A stretch of DNA of 28,560 bases from a virus. Shown piece by piece: positions 1 to 7,148 of the stretch. The DNA lies in IMG/VR virus record IMGVR_UViG_3300006846_000242, positions 1 through 28,560 of that record; one strand, 5' to 3'. Positions within the stretch are counted from its first letter, which is position 1. Each line of letters begins with the position of its first letter. Below the pieces are notes generated by a model. That model made no database searches, was not told where the DNA came from, and was given only the letters and a program-made list of their open reading frames with translations. The position numbers and the translations under genes are program-made.

Positions 1-76
1 AGTACAGCTTCCCCGCGCGGGGGTTCGTCGTCGTGTTGCGCTTCACCGGGCCCTGCGGCTGCCAACCCTTGGGCAT
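1..76 (-). CDS. Start of a tail-region protein (cut by window edge)
   Basis: Only the first 25 codons are present. The ATG at 76 directly follows the TAG of the upstream minus-strand gene (TAGATG), so the two are co-transcribed and probably coupled. The visible N-terminus is polar and basic, rich in Pro, Thr and Asn, and matches nothing I can name. Its position after a fibre-tip-like gene suggests another virion appendage or a lysis protein, but this is inference from context only. Confidence 0.6.
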   Translation of the reverse strand, partial: MPKGWQPQGPVKRNTTTNPRAGKLY

Positions 77-316
77 CTACTTGCCGACCCACCCGGTGTT
101 CGTGTTCACGCCGCTCTCCTTGACATACAGGGTTGTTCCCGCGCCGCCCGCGCGATTGAGATACAGGGCGCCGGGGGACCCCATGACGACGCCGTTGGGG
201 TCACCCGATCCGCGCGCCAGGACACCACGGAGATCCAGCGATGCTGCGGCGATCGTCTCAAGCGCGTGGCGTGTCGCGTTGTCGGCTACGGACGCGGTCT
301 CTAGCGGAAGCGGCAC
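77..316 (-). CDS. Small phage tail-fibre-tip-like protein
   Basis: This 79-residue protein starts with GTG at 316, chosen because AAAGGGG sits about 5 nt upstream. Residues 1-35 look helical. The C-terminal half carries the repetitive GSPGALYLNR / GGAGTTLYVKESG / TGWVGK pattern. This pattern is common at the ends of phage tail fibres and baseplate appendages, where a short beta-rich tip trimerises. Here it stands nearly alone rather than at the end of a long fibre. It is the first minus-strand gene after the plus-strand metallopeptidase, so it may need its own promoter in the shared 317-439 intergenic segment. Coding status is well supported by the motif; the exact role is inferred. Confidence 0.75.
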   Translation of the reverse strand: MPLPLETASVADNATRHALETIAAASLDLRGVLARGSGDPNGVVMGSPGALYLNRAGGAGTTLYVKESGVNTNTGWVGK

Positions 317-340
317 ACCAAGCCCCTTTACGTCATTCGT

Positions 341-368
341 TTGCTTTGGCGAATCGCAGCGCTATAGT
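341..368 (+). promoter_or_regulatory. Sigma70-like promoter for the metallopeptidase gene
   Basis: TTGCTT at 341-346, a 16-nt spacer, and TATAGT at 363-368 form a good housekeeping-type promoter. It points at the plus-strand gene starting at 440. The predicted leader is about 65 nt and ends with a GGAGA ribosome-binding site before the ATG. It is the clearest promoter seen in the window and gives the lone plus-strand gene independent expression. It is a sequence match only. Confidence 0.6.
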
Positions 369-439
369 CCCGGCACTAAAGCGCCCCCGCACCGCAATCA
401 AACGGCCGGGGGCATGGCACCAGGGAACGGAGATCCCCG

Positions 440-1018
440 ATGCACCCCAAGCGTATCGCCATCCTCATCGCGCTAGCCACGGGCATCTTCGCCCCGTCAG
501 CTCACGCGCTGACCTTCACCGAGCAACAGAAGCTCTCCCACGCACTGCCCACCGCCCGGGCGGCATGGCCAACCAGCCCATGCGCCGGCCGCGAAGTCAT
601 TCATCTCGCCGTCGACCCGCAGGTGATCCGCGAGAAGTCCCCCGACGGCCGTCACTACGAAGGGCTGTCGCTTGCAGCTACCTGCGAGGTATGGCTGATC
701 GCCGGCATGCTCGACGAGACGTTCTGCGGCGTCCTTGTCCACGAGCTCGGGCACCTCGCGGGCTATGACCATGCGGCCCCGTTCGCGATCATGACCGACG
801 CGTTCGGACACTACCCGCCATGCGACCTTGCGATGAGACCCACCATCGACGAGCAGCTGCGCGACGCGCTACCCCACAACGGGGAAGGCTGGCGAATTGG
901 CTGCCACCGGCCGCGCGACGTGTACCTGCGATGCTCGGCGACACGCAAGGGATTTCGCAAGCGCATCCTGTGGTTTCACAGCCGCCACGGCGGCGTGAGC
1001 TACAAGATCCTGCGCTAG
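440..1018 (+). CDS. Secreted zinc metallopeptidase, metzincin-like
   Basis: This is the only convincing plus-strand gene (192 aa). Residues 1-23 form a signal peptide: a basic start (MHPKR), a hydrophobic core, and an SAHA cleavage motif, so the product should be exported. Residues 101-111 read HELGHLAGYDH, the extended HExxHxxGxxH zinc site of metzincins, with ligands H101, H105 and H111 and catalytic E102. M118 follows at a spacing suitable for a Met-turn. Several cysteines (48, 82, 96 and later) suggest disulfides. GGAGA precedes the ATG. Its stop overlaps the stop of the opposing tail gene within the palindrome CTAG. It interrupts the minus-strand tail operon and has its own promoter, so it may be a cargo (moron) gene. 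The substrate is unknown; cell-envelope or host-protein cleavage is possible. Confidence 0.85.
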   Translation: MHPKRIAILIALATGIFAPSAHALTFTEQQKLSHALPTARAAWPTSPCAGREVIHLAVDPQVIREKSPDGRHYEGLSLAATCEVWLIAGMLDETFCGVLVHELGHLAGYDHAAPFAIMTDAFGHYPPCDLAMRPTIDEQLRDALPHNGEGWRIGCHRPRDVYLRCSATRKGFRKRILWFHSRHGGVSYKILR

Positions 1019-1719
1019 AACGCGCGGGTCCACACCCACAGATGGCGGTCCTTGACGGTCACCGTCCCCGACGACGCCTTGAACTGCACGCTGACGTTGT
1101 AGCTACCAGCGGCTGCCACCAGCACCGCGACACCACCACCCGCATCGGTGATGTTCAGCCCTCCGCCGACCATCATCCCGGTCGTCACATCCCCGCTATA
1201 GGCGCCCAGTGCCGTCGTGCCGGTTCCCATTCCCTTGGCGAGGTTCGGGGCCGTGAACAGCGGCACGTAGCGGTCCGCGTTGCCTCCACCCAGCGTCGTT
1301 TCGACGGTCGTCGTCGCTGTCTGCGACTGACGCACGACCTGCGACCCGCCGAGAAACAGGCCGGCCGTCGCAGCACCGTTGACCGATTCCTTCCACGTCG
1401 CCTGATAGACGACCAGGATCAAGCCGCTTGTGGGCAGATCGACGCTTGCGACCTGATCGGGGCCGTTTGTAAGAGAACCGTAGGTGGTGTCGGTTCGCGT
1501 CCCCGCGACCGCCTCTTCGAAGACACCACCGCCGACCTGCGCGCCCTGCGTCAACCCAAGCTTCTGTAGCAACGCGACCGTGAGATTGGCCTCGTCGATG
1601 CTCGCCGAGCTCAGGAACACCTCGAGGTCATCGAAGGGGCCCTTGATGTCGGCCATGTTCGCCGAGGCGCCGCCGGTGAGGTTCGCTGGGTCCCCCGTCG
1701 TGTACGCAAACGCGGTCAT
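1015..1719 (-). CDS. Putative tail structural protein
   Basis: This 234-residue protein is Gly/Ala/Thr/Val-rich and appears mostly beta-stranded, with no signal peptide or membrane segment. It follows the nozzle-like gene with an ATGA overlap (start 1719, upstream stop 1716), so it belongs to the same late transcript. The C-terminal portion alternates Val with small residues and ends in an aromatic stretch (HLWVWTRAF), a style seen in phage tail knobs and appendages. It is the last gene of the uninterrupted late minus-strand series before the inverted metallopeptidase gene. I do not recognise a named family; the assignment rests on position and composition. Confidence 0.7.
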   Translation of the reverse strand: MTAFAYTTGDPANLTGGASANMADIKGPFDDLEVFLSSASIDEANLTVALLQKLGLTQGAQVGGGVFEEAVAGTRTDTTYGSLTNGPDQVASVDLPTSGLILVVYQATWKESVNGAATAGLFLGGSQVVRQSQTATTTVETTLGGGNADRYVPLFTAPNLAKGMGTGTTALGAYSGDVTTGMMVGGGLNITDAGGGVAVLVAAAGSYNVSVQFKASSGTVTVKDRHLWVWTRAF

Positions 1720-3371
1720 GTGTGCTCCACTGACTCCACTCGCTTCTCACGCAGGTGCTTTGCGACGCGATGAATGCCCCACGAGGAGGACGCCGCGTTG
1801 TTCGCGAACTCCGTCGAGAACGCGGTTGCCCTGACCGCCTTGCGCGACAGCACGCTGTTGATCTGCCCGACTCCAGGCCACACACCGTTGTTCAGGGCGA
1901 TCCAGTCCGCCCAGGTGCCCGACGTCGGCCACGTCGCCGAACCGGCGAAGATGACGGTGTCGACCTCCGTCGGGGTGGTCTCGAAGTCCTTGCTGTAACG
2001 GACCGTCGCCGCACCAGATCCCCACAGCTTGCTCTCCCGAACCGTCTTCACTGCCGGGTCGCCGTAGTCGCCCCACCCCGACCGCCAACGGCTCGTGATC
2101 GCCACGGCGCTGTCGTCATCGGCGCTCGTGGACAGCCGCCCAACCTTGTTCGCCCCGGTGCTGTAGCCGAAGTGAAGCTCAGGAAGGTCGCCGCGGCGAA
2201 ACGCGACCAGGGCGCTGGCGGGAATGTCGAACAGGCTCCACCACCCATGCTCGGTATCGAACACCAGAACCCTGTCGTTCGCGGATGCCACACCGGTCGG
2301 GAGCGCGAGATACAGCAGCTCGTCGGCCTCGTTCCAGGCCATCCGCGCCAACGCGATCTGGGCGGCGTTGAGGACCTCTGATTGGAAGTACACCTCGACG
2401 TCCCCGGTCCAGATCGGGCCGATCTTGCCGGAGATCAACTTCGGCTCCCCGCCAGTCGTGACGTACACCCCACCGCGGTCCATGAAGTACACGCCGTCGC
2501 GTGCCGGCGCAACAGCGAGCTTCGCTGCCAACCCAACTCCGGTGTTGACCTCTCGGTAGTTGAAGACCGGTAGGCCGGCGGCGTCCGTGGATTCCCCGTA
2601 GATCACGAAGAACTTCGTCTGCTTGAACACGAACACAAGCTCGCGCCAGCGGACGGCGTTGAGGATCTGCTCGCCGTCTCCGGGGGTCAGGTCGATGAAG
2701 TTGCGGCCCCTGCCAGACGACCCGTCGGTCTCCCACGTCTCGGGCAGCCCAGGGTTTGAGAAGTGCACTCTGCTGGGGTTGCTGGTCGTACCGCCCGGTC
2801 CGTTCGTCGTCGCGGTGCCGTAGGCGGTCGCGACGAGGCGGTTCGCGGCGTTCGTGGAGCTCGAGAGACCGGGGGCGGCTGCGGTGACCGTGACCGCGCC
2901 GGCCTTGGGCATCGCCGCGCTGCCGGCCCCGTTGACCGTCGCCGAGCTCGCCCCCGATGACCAAGCCGACCCGCTCCAGCGTTGCAGCGTGTCCGTCCCG
3001 TTGGCCGCATAGGCGAACTCCGATCCCGGCGCGGCCGTCCTAGCAAACACGTACGGGCCACCCGCAAGCCCCGTCTGCGATGCCACGACAGCCCCAGCCG
3101 TGCTCAGCGCCTCAAGCCTCGTCCCGCACCCCGCGAGGAGCTGCCTGGTTCCGCTGGCGGTGTAGAACACGCCGAGGCTATCCACACGGTTGGTTAGGGC
3201 TGCGGTGAGATCGACGTAGCCGTCGCGTTGCTGGATCGCGCCGCGCTTGGTGAACGTCACGTTGAGCAGGTCGATCGCTTCCGCGTCGCTGACGACGTCG
3301 GCCTTGTCGCGAAGATTCAGGCCCCCGGCGAAGCTCTGGAACTGATACGGCGTGTAGCCCTCTCTGGCCAT
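1716..3371 (-). CDS. Tail nozzle/stabilisation-like beta-propeller protein
   Basis: This is a 551-residue protein; the ATG at 3371 overlaps the connector stop (TGATG). The N-terminus (YQFQSFAGGLNLRDK, then a segment on replaced and looped residues ending QRDGY) is typical of short-tailed-phage proteins that close the tail tube. These proteins begin with a statement-like GGLN...D motif followed by repeated beta-blades. Later segments such as FKQTKFFVIYGES, DGVYFMDRGGVYV and DTEHGWWSLFDIP look like repeated blades of a propeller. Together with the connector genes just upstream and the absence of a tape measure, this supports a podovirus-type tail. The family call is by pattern, without alignment. 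Confidence 0.72.
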   Translation of the reverse strand: MAREGYTPYQFQSFAGGLNLRDKADVVSDAEAIDLLNVTFTKRGAIQQRDGYVDLTAALTNRVDSLGVFYTASGTRQLLAGCGTRLEALSTAGAVVASQTGLAGGPYVFARTAAPGSEFAYAANGTDTLQRWSGSAWSSGASSATVNGAGSAAMPKAGAVTVTAAAPGLSSSTNAANRLVATAYGTATTNGPGGTTSNPSRVHFSNPGLPETWETDGSSGRGRNFIDLTPGDGEQILNAVRWRELVFVFKQTKFFVIYGESTDAAGLPVFNYREVNTGVGLAAKLAVAPARDGVYFMDRGGVYVTTGGEPKLISGKIGPIWTGDVEVYFQSEVLNAAQIALARMAWNEADELLYLALPTGVASANDRVLVFDTEHGWWSLFDIPASALVAFRRGDLPELHFGYSTGANKVGRLSTSADDDSAVAITSRWRSGWGDYGDPAVKTVRESKLWGSGAATVRYSKDFETTPTEVDTVIFAGSATWPTSGTWADWIALNNGVWPGVGQINSVLSRKAVRATAFSTEFANNAASSSWGIHRVAKHLREKRVESVEHT

Positions 3372-3970
3372 CACCAGTCCTCGCTGGCGAACGTGAGGAC
3401 CTGCAACGACTGGTTTTGGCGGTTGCGCGCCGCGTAGATCTCCATCATCCGGCCGACGCGCGCGTTGACGTCGCTCTGAAGCGCCGCTGCGGCCTGGTAG
3501 TTGTCGGAGTCCTTGTACGCCTGGATCACCGCGAGGTCGATCCACACCGGGTGATAGCGCTCGGGGATCAGCGGCGTGTCCGAGCCAGCGGTCAGCTGGG
3601 GGCTGAACCGGACGTAGCGCACCAACAGGCTCGCCGAGGACACGGGGTAGGTACGCAGGGTTGTCGTGCCGTCAAGCCACCACGAGTCGGCCGTCCCAGC
3701 GGTCGCCACGCCTGCGTCTCGGTCGACGACATCCCTCGCGTCGACCCCGGCAAGGATCTGGTCGGCGTCTTGATCTACGACGTAGAGCACGGACTTCAGG
3801 TCGCTGATCGTCAGTGGCGCCGATCCGGTCGTGGTGGTCTCTAGCCACGGCCATGGGTACTCATCCTCGAGCTGATTGCGGGCGTTGTTGAGCATGATGT
3901 CCATGCGCGGGGCCGACAGGTAATCGAAGCCCCTGTCGCCGAGCTCAGCGCGGGCGGCTGCGAGGTCCAC
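3371..3970 (-). CDS. Head-tail connector (adaptor-like) protein
   Basis: This 199-residue protein starts with GTG at 3970, preceded by AGGAGG, and overlaps the upstream gene by 26 nt. It opens with a helical segment containing the pattern RMDIMLNNARNQLEDEYPWPWLE, typical of adaptor proteins that dock under the portal. A central beta-rich part follows (LKSVLYVVDQ, TTLRTYP, LLVRYVRFSP). A C-terminal helix rich in Ala/Gln ends it. Size, layout and place between capsid genes and the nozzle-like gene fit a head-tail adaptor or gatekeeper. No catalytic motif is present. Confidence 0.72.
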   Translation of the reverse strand: MDLAAARAELGDRGFDYLSAPRMDIMLNNARNQLEDEYPWPWLETTTTGSAPLTISDLKSVLYVVDQDADQILAGVDARDVVDRDAGVATAGTADSWWLDGTTTLRTYPVSSASLLVRYVRFSPQLTAGSDTPLIPERYHPVWIDLAVIQAYKDSDNYQAAAALQSDVNARVGRMMEIYAARNRQNQSLQVLTFASEDW

Positions 3971-4487
3971 GACCCCTCCTACCGGCGACGTTCTGGTGCC
4001 ACGCCGAATCGCGGTTCATGCTGATGCTGGCCGATGTCACCTTGCGGTAGTGATCGACGATCTGCTCCTGACGATCCCGACGCTCGGTGACCTTGCGACG
4101 CTCAAGCTCCTCCTGGGCCTTGCGTTGCATCTGCTCACGCAACCTCGGGACGCTCGCGTTCCACATGTCCATCGCCTTCAGACGATCCAACAGCCCACTG
4201 GGTGGGTAGACGAACTCCCCTTCGGGTCCGCGAACGGGGAACACGCTCCACGGCGCGTTCTCGTTGCACCTCACGACGTGGTAGTAGCCCGGCTCCAACG
4301 GGGTGCCGATCACCACATGCTCAGGGGCCCGGACCATCTTCAGCAGCGGATCGAGACGCTTCAGCTCCCTCGTCCACTGCTCGCACACGCGGTCGGAGTA
4401 GCACGCCCTCGTGAGCTCGGCGTTGTGTTGCTGGCGCTCCGCCACCAGCCTCTCGTGAACCTGCGGTGGGACGAACAGCCGTGGCAT
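3945..4487 (-). CDS. Conserved-type phage structural-region protein, unknown role
   Basis: This 180-residue protein begins at ATG 4487 immediately after the TAG of the previous gene. The N-terminal third is helical and charged and has a short LKRLDPLLKMVRAPE segment. A small globular beta part with GYYHVVRCNENAPWSVFPV follows, then a long basic helix rich in Arg, Gln and Glu (about residues 115-150). The final residues are an Arg/Gly-rich tail (GRRGRGPRSRPR), which could bind nucleic acid. It lies between a small beta-rich protein and the connector, so a role in head completion or as an internal protein is possible. I do not recognise the family with certainty. Confidence 0.65.
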   Translation of the reverse strand: MPRLFVPPQVHERLVAERQQHNAELTRACYSDRVCEQWTRELKRLDPLLKMVRAPEHVVIGTPLEPGYYHVVRCNENAPWSVFPVRGPEGEFVYPPSGLLDRLKAMDMWNASVPRLREQMQRKAQEELERRKVTERRDRQEQIVDHYRKVTSASISMNRDSAWHQNVAGRRGRGPRSRPR

Positions 4488-4832
4488 CTACAGCGAGCCG
4501 ACGGCCGTCACGTCGATAAAGCACCCGGTCGGGAACGCTTCGCTGTTCGTCTTCTCCGACAGGGCGGTACCAGCCGCCGAGCCCTCGAAGAACACCAGCT
4601 TGCCGTTGGCCTGATCCCAGCTCACCGGGCACCCGGTCGACAGGGCCGAAGCCATCGCAACAGCCCCGTGAAAGATGATCTGCTCGACCTTCTTCAGGCC
4701 GAAGTTGCTGGCCGCGATCGTCTCCCCGCCGGTCGCGTAGTTGCCGCTGAACGTCAAGCGGCGGGGGCGGACCTTCTTGTTGCCCCATACCGTGTCCTGC
4801 GCCCCCGTGATCTTCGCTGCTGCTACAGCCAT
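4488..4832 (-). CDS. Small beta-rich head protein (decoration-like)
   Basis: This 114-residue protein has ATG 4832 preceded by TAGGAGACC. The sequence is built of short beta strands with conserved-looking motifs SGNYATGGETI and FGLKKVEQIIF, then LVFFEGSAAGTAL. Proteins of this size and style sit next to capsid genes in many phages and are usually annotated as virion or decoration proteins. It is the first gene after the strong terminator behind the capsid gene, so its expression depends on read-through or on an unseen promoter in 4833-4915. Confidence 0.7.
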   Translation of the reverse strand: MAVAAAKITGAQDTVWGNKKVRPRRLTFSGNYATGGETIAASNFGLKKVEQIIFHGAVAMASALSTGCPVSWDQANGKLVFFEGSAAGTALSEKTNSEAFPTGCFIDVTAVGSL

Positions 4833-4860
4833 GCTGGTCTCCTATTCGACTCTGGTTGAG

Positions 4861-4909
4861 TGCCCCTTCAGGGGCAGACAAAAGGGGCCGGGAACTGCTC
4901 CCGGCCCCT
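4861..4909 (-). terminator. Intrinsic terminator behind the capsid gene
   Basis: On the minus strand, an 11-bp perfect stem (4899-4909 with 4883-4893) encloses a 5-nt loop (4894-4898). It is followed at once by TTTT, a textbook Rho-independent terminator seven bases after the capsid stop. A second 6-bp hairpin with a 4-nt loop (4861-4866 with 4871-4876) follows. It would limit read-through into the downstream connector and tail genes and keep capsid mRNA in excess. Confidence 0.85.
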
Positions 4910-4915
4910 GTGCGT

Positions 4916-6172
4916 CTAGGCGGTCAGGGCGGTCGCCCCGGCCAGGCCGTTGCGTCGCTGCGCACCGATCTGAAGCGGGAACACGACCGCGTCCTTACCG
5001 GTCGTGGTGCCCGCAGCCCACTGCGTCTGGCCGTTGCCGCCGAACACGTCGGTCGCCCACTTCGGGCCATCCCACGCCCCGGTGATCCGGCACAGATCGC
5101 TGAGCGTCAGCGCCCACCAGTCGCTGTCCAGCACATCCGGGAACGCGTCGACGACCATCCCGTTCCAGCGCAGGCGGCTGACCGACCCAGCCGCGAGCTC
5201 ACGGTCACCGGAGAAACGCACCTGGTTTTGCAGCAGGCTGTAGAAGTTGGCCTCCTGCTTGAGGCCCGTCCACACCTGCGTCTCTGACTGCCCCGTACGC
5301 TGACGCACCTGACGGGACAGGTTCAGCGCCAGATCCAGGCTGAAGACGCTGGTTGACGTGTCCCTCGCCGCAGCGGCCCAGAACTCCTCCCCCGCGTTGG
5401 CGGGGTTCAGGCCACCAAGCGCACCCGACGTGTTGACGATGTTCCTGAGCCCGTTCATCTCCGGGTTCGCGGCAGTCGCCGAGTTCGGGTTGGCGATGTA
5501 CACGAAATGCGTACCAGACGTGGTGGAGATCGACGTCCCGATCGTGATGTCCGGATCGGTCGGGTCGTCCTTGATCGCGGTGACCTCCGCAGCTGTCACT
5601 AGCGCATCGGTGTCCGCCGTCGTGCCGATATCCACCACCGACCCGACACCCAGCCAGCCGCGGACGATCGCGTCATAGCCATACGCCGTGCCCGAAGGGC
5701 TTGGCAGCAGCTCGACCGTCGTCGAAGCACCACCCGTATCGCACTGAGCGACGATCCCGTCGCCGTTGGTCATCAGCTGCCTGACGGCCTGATGGCGAAC
5801 GTTCTCAACCGCGTTCTCGATCTCCAGATCCTTCGCCGACACCACCGACTGCAGCGTCGCGCCACCCGCCTGCGCGAGCGCGCTGGCATCAAGCTCGACC
5901 TGCAACCAGTGGTAGACCAGCGTGTACGTCGCCTGGTCGACCAGCTGCTTTCCGGCGGCGTTCAGCGTGCCGCCGCCCGCCCCGACTGACGTGTAGCCGC
6001 CGAGGTTGCGTCCCTTGTGGATCGGCACCTGCGCCTGCTTGCCGATCATCGTTGCCTTGACCTTCTCCAGACGCGTCAGTGGGCCGTTGTCGGCCTCGAA
6101 CTGCTTGACGATCGTCTGGGAGGTCCAGTTCTCCTTGAGCACGTCAAGGAGCGTCGTGGCTGTCTGAGCCAT
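4916..6172 (-). CDS. Major capsid protein
   Basis: This 418-residue protein has ATG 6172 behind AGAGGA. It begins with a helical arm (ATTLLDVLKENWTSQTIVKQF). A loop region with repeated Gly follows (RNLGGYTSVGAGGGTL), then YHWLQVELDASALAQ and a long helix (LEIENAVENVRHQAVRQLM). This layout is the HK97-like N-arm, E-loop and spine helix. A central beta/alpha part contains NPEMNGLRNIV, a motif common in major capsid proteins of Actinobacteria-type phages. It lies between the scaffold-like gene and a terminator, with the portal upstream, the standard head-gene order. The call is strong from order, size and pattern. Confidence 0.88.
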   Translation of the reverse strand: MAQTATTLLDVLKENWTSQTIVKQFEADNGPLTRLEKVKATMIGKQAQVPIHKGRNLGGYTSVGAGGGTLNAAGKQLVDQATYTLVYHWLQVELDASALAQAGGATLQSVVSAKDLEIENAVENVRHQAVRQLMTNGDGIVAQCDTGGASTTVELLPSPSGTAYGYDAIVRGWLGVGSVVDIGTTADTDALVTAAEVTAIKDDPTDPDITIGTSISTTSGTHFVYIANPNSATAANPEMNGLRNIVNTSGALGGLNPANAGEEFWAAAARDTSTSVFSLDLALNLSRQVRQRTGQSETQVWTGLKQEANFYSLLQNQVRFSGDRELAAGSVSRLRWNGMVVDAFPDVLDSDWWALTLSDLCRITGAWDGPKWATDVFGGNGQTQWAAGTTTGKDAVVFPLQIGAQRRNGLAGATALTA

Positions 6173-6212
6173 TCGGTTTTCCTCTTTCGTTTGTTGGCCC
6201 AGACAGCCGGTG

Positions 6213-6866
6213 CTACTGGTCTGCCTGCAGGCGACTCATCGCGTAAGCGACGCGGCCCTCGCGGGTAGACCTGTCGACCGTCTGGACGCCCTCTTGCCCA
6301 TTCGCTGGAACATGCGGGGCGCGCTTGGATGACGCCCAACGCTTCTGGCGGGCCTGCTCCCACTCCCGAAACTGCTCATGGGCGCCCTGGATGTCCAAGT
6401 TGCCCTCGCTGGTTCTCGGGAGCACGATCGCCGACCGGAAGATCCAGTCCTTGTCTTGCTCATCGAGGTCGGGAAGGGCGTCCAGCTCACGCTCAGCGGT
6501 GGCGGTCATCTGCTCGACGAGCTGCTGCTGACGCGCCTGCTGGTTTTGGGACTCCATCTGAGCCTTGATCGCCGCTACCTCCGCGGCGAGCTGCTCGGTC
6601 GGGTCCTCGAACCCCTCCTCCTCCTCTTCCTCAACGAACTGCAGCCCCAGCGCCTGCGCCGCCTGCGTTCTCGCGTCGGCGTCGTCGGACTTCAGGGCCT
6701 CGATGAGGCGTTCGCGCTGCGCGAGCTCCTGCGTGGCCCTCGTGTAAGCGGGCTGCAGGTCGTCGTAGCGCTTCTTCCAGTCTTCGACTGGGGCGTCGGT
6801 CCCTTGCGGGGTGTCGACAGGGGCAGGCGTATCCTCAACGGGGGCCTGCGGCGCGTCCTCGGCCAT
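6213..6866 (-). CDS. Capsid scaffolding-like protein
   Basis: This 217-residue, very acidic protein lies directly upstream of the capsid gene, with a GAAAGGAG site before ATG 6866. Residues 1-30 are Pro/Asp/Ala-rich and disordered. They are followed by coiled coils (RYDDLQPAYTRATQELAQRERLIEAL), a run of Glu at about 77-82, and further Gln/Ala/Glu-rich helices. The C-terminal third is basic. Acidic coiled coil plus a basic capsid-binding C-terminus, placed between portal and capsid genes, is the usual architecture of phage scaffolding proteins. No protease motif is visible, so the scaffold is probably removed without self-cleavage. Confidence 0.8.
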   Translation of the reverse strand: MAEDAPQAPVEDTPAPVDTPQGTDAPVEDWKKRYDDLQPAYTRATQELAQRERLIEALKSDDADARTQAAQALGLQFVEEEEEEGFEDPTEQLAAEVAAIKAQMESQNQQARQQQLVEQMTATAERELDALPDLDEQDKDWIFRSAIVLPRTSEGNLDIQGAHEQFREWEQARQKRWASSKRAPHVPANGQEGVQTVDRSTREGRVAYAMSRLQADQ

Positions 6867-6891
6867 GACCGGGACTCCTTTCTATGGGGCG

Positions 6892-6948
6892 GGTGCCTGA
6901 CGGCGTGTCCGCGTGATGAAGGCCAGGTGCCCTGCGGCGTGTCTGGCC
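6892..6948. repeat. Imperfect 19-bp direct repeat with hairpin, 90-bp gap
   Basis: The gap between the membrane protein (stop 6957) and the scaffold gene (start 6866) holds two copies of a 19-bp unit at 6892-6910 and 6926-6944. They match at 15 of 19 positions with a 34-bp period. The second copy lies within a hairpin (6921-6926 pairs with 6943-6948, with a further GCC/GGC inside). There is no T-run, so it is a weak terminator candidate at best; a regulatory or RNA-processing element is possible. Confidence 0.45.
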
Positions 6949-6956
6949 CTAGACGA

Positions 6957-7148
6957 TCAGGTGCGGCCTGCTCGCTCTGCTCTGGCGGCCTGCCACCTTG
7001 AAAGATCGGTACCGACGTTCGCGTAGACGCTGTACACCAGCACCACCCACACGGCGTCTTGCAGATCAAAGACGAACACCGCAACCCCGGCGAGCAGCCA
7101 GAACGCTGCGCCCGCGAGCGCCAGGTGCTCCCAGAAGCGCTCAGCCAT
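6957..7148 (-). CDS. Small two-helix membrane protein
   Basis: This 63-residue protein overlaps the portal gene by 8 nt (ATGGCTGA). Two hydrophobic segments, about residues 10-27 (ALAGAAFWLLAGVAVFVF) and 31-45 (VWVVLVYSVYANV), flank a short FDLQDA turn. A basic tail rich in Arg and Ala follows. Short two-helix proteins of this shape include holins, but this one sits inside the head-gene block, so other roles such as virion membrane protein are equally possible. Confidence 0.7.
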   Translation of the reverse strand: MAERFWEHLALAGAAFWLLAGVAVFVFDLQDAVWVVLVYSVYANVGTDLSRWQAARAERAGRT

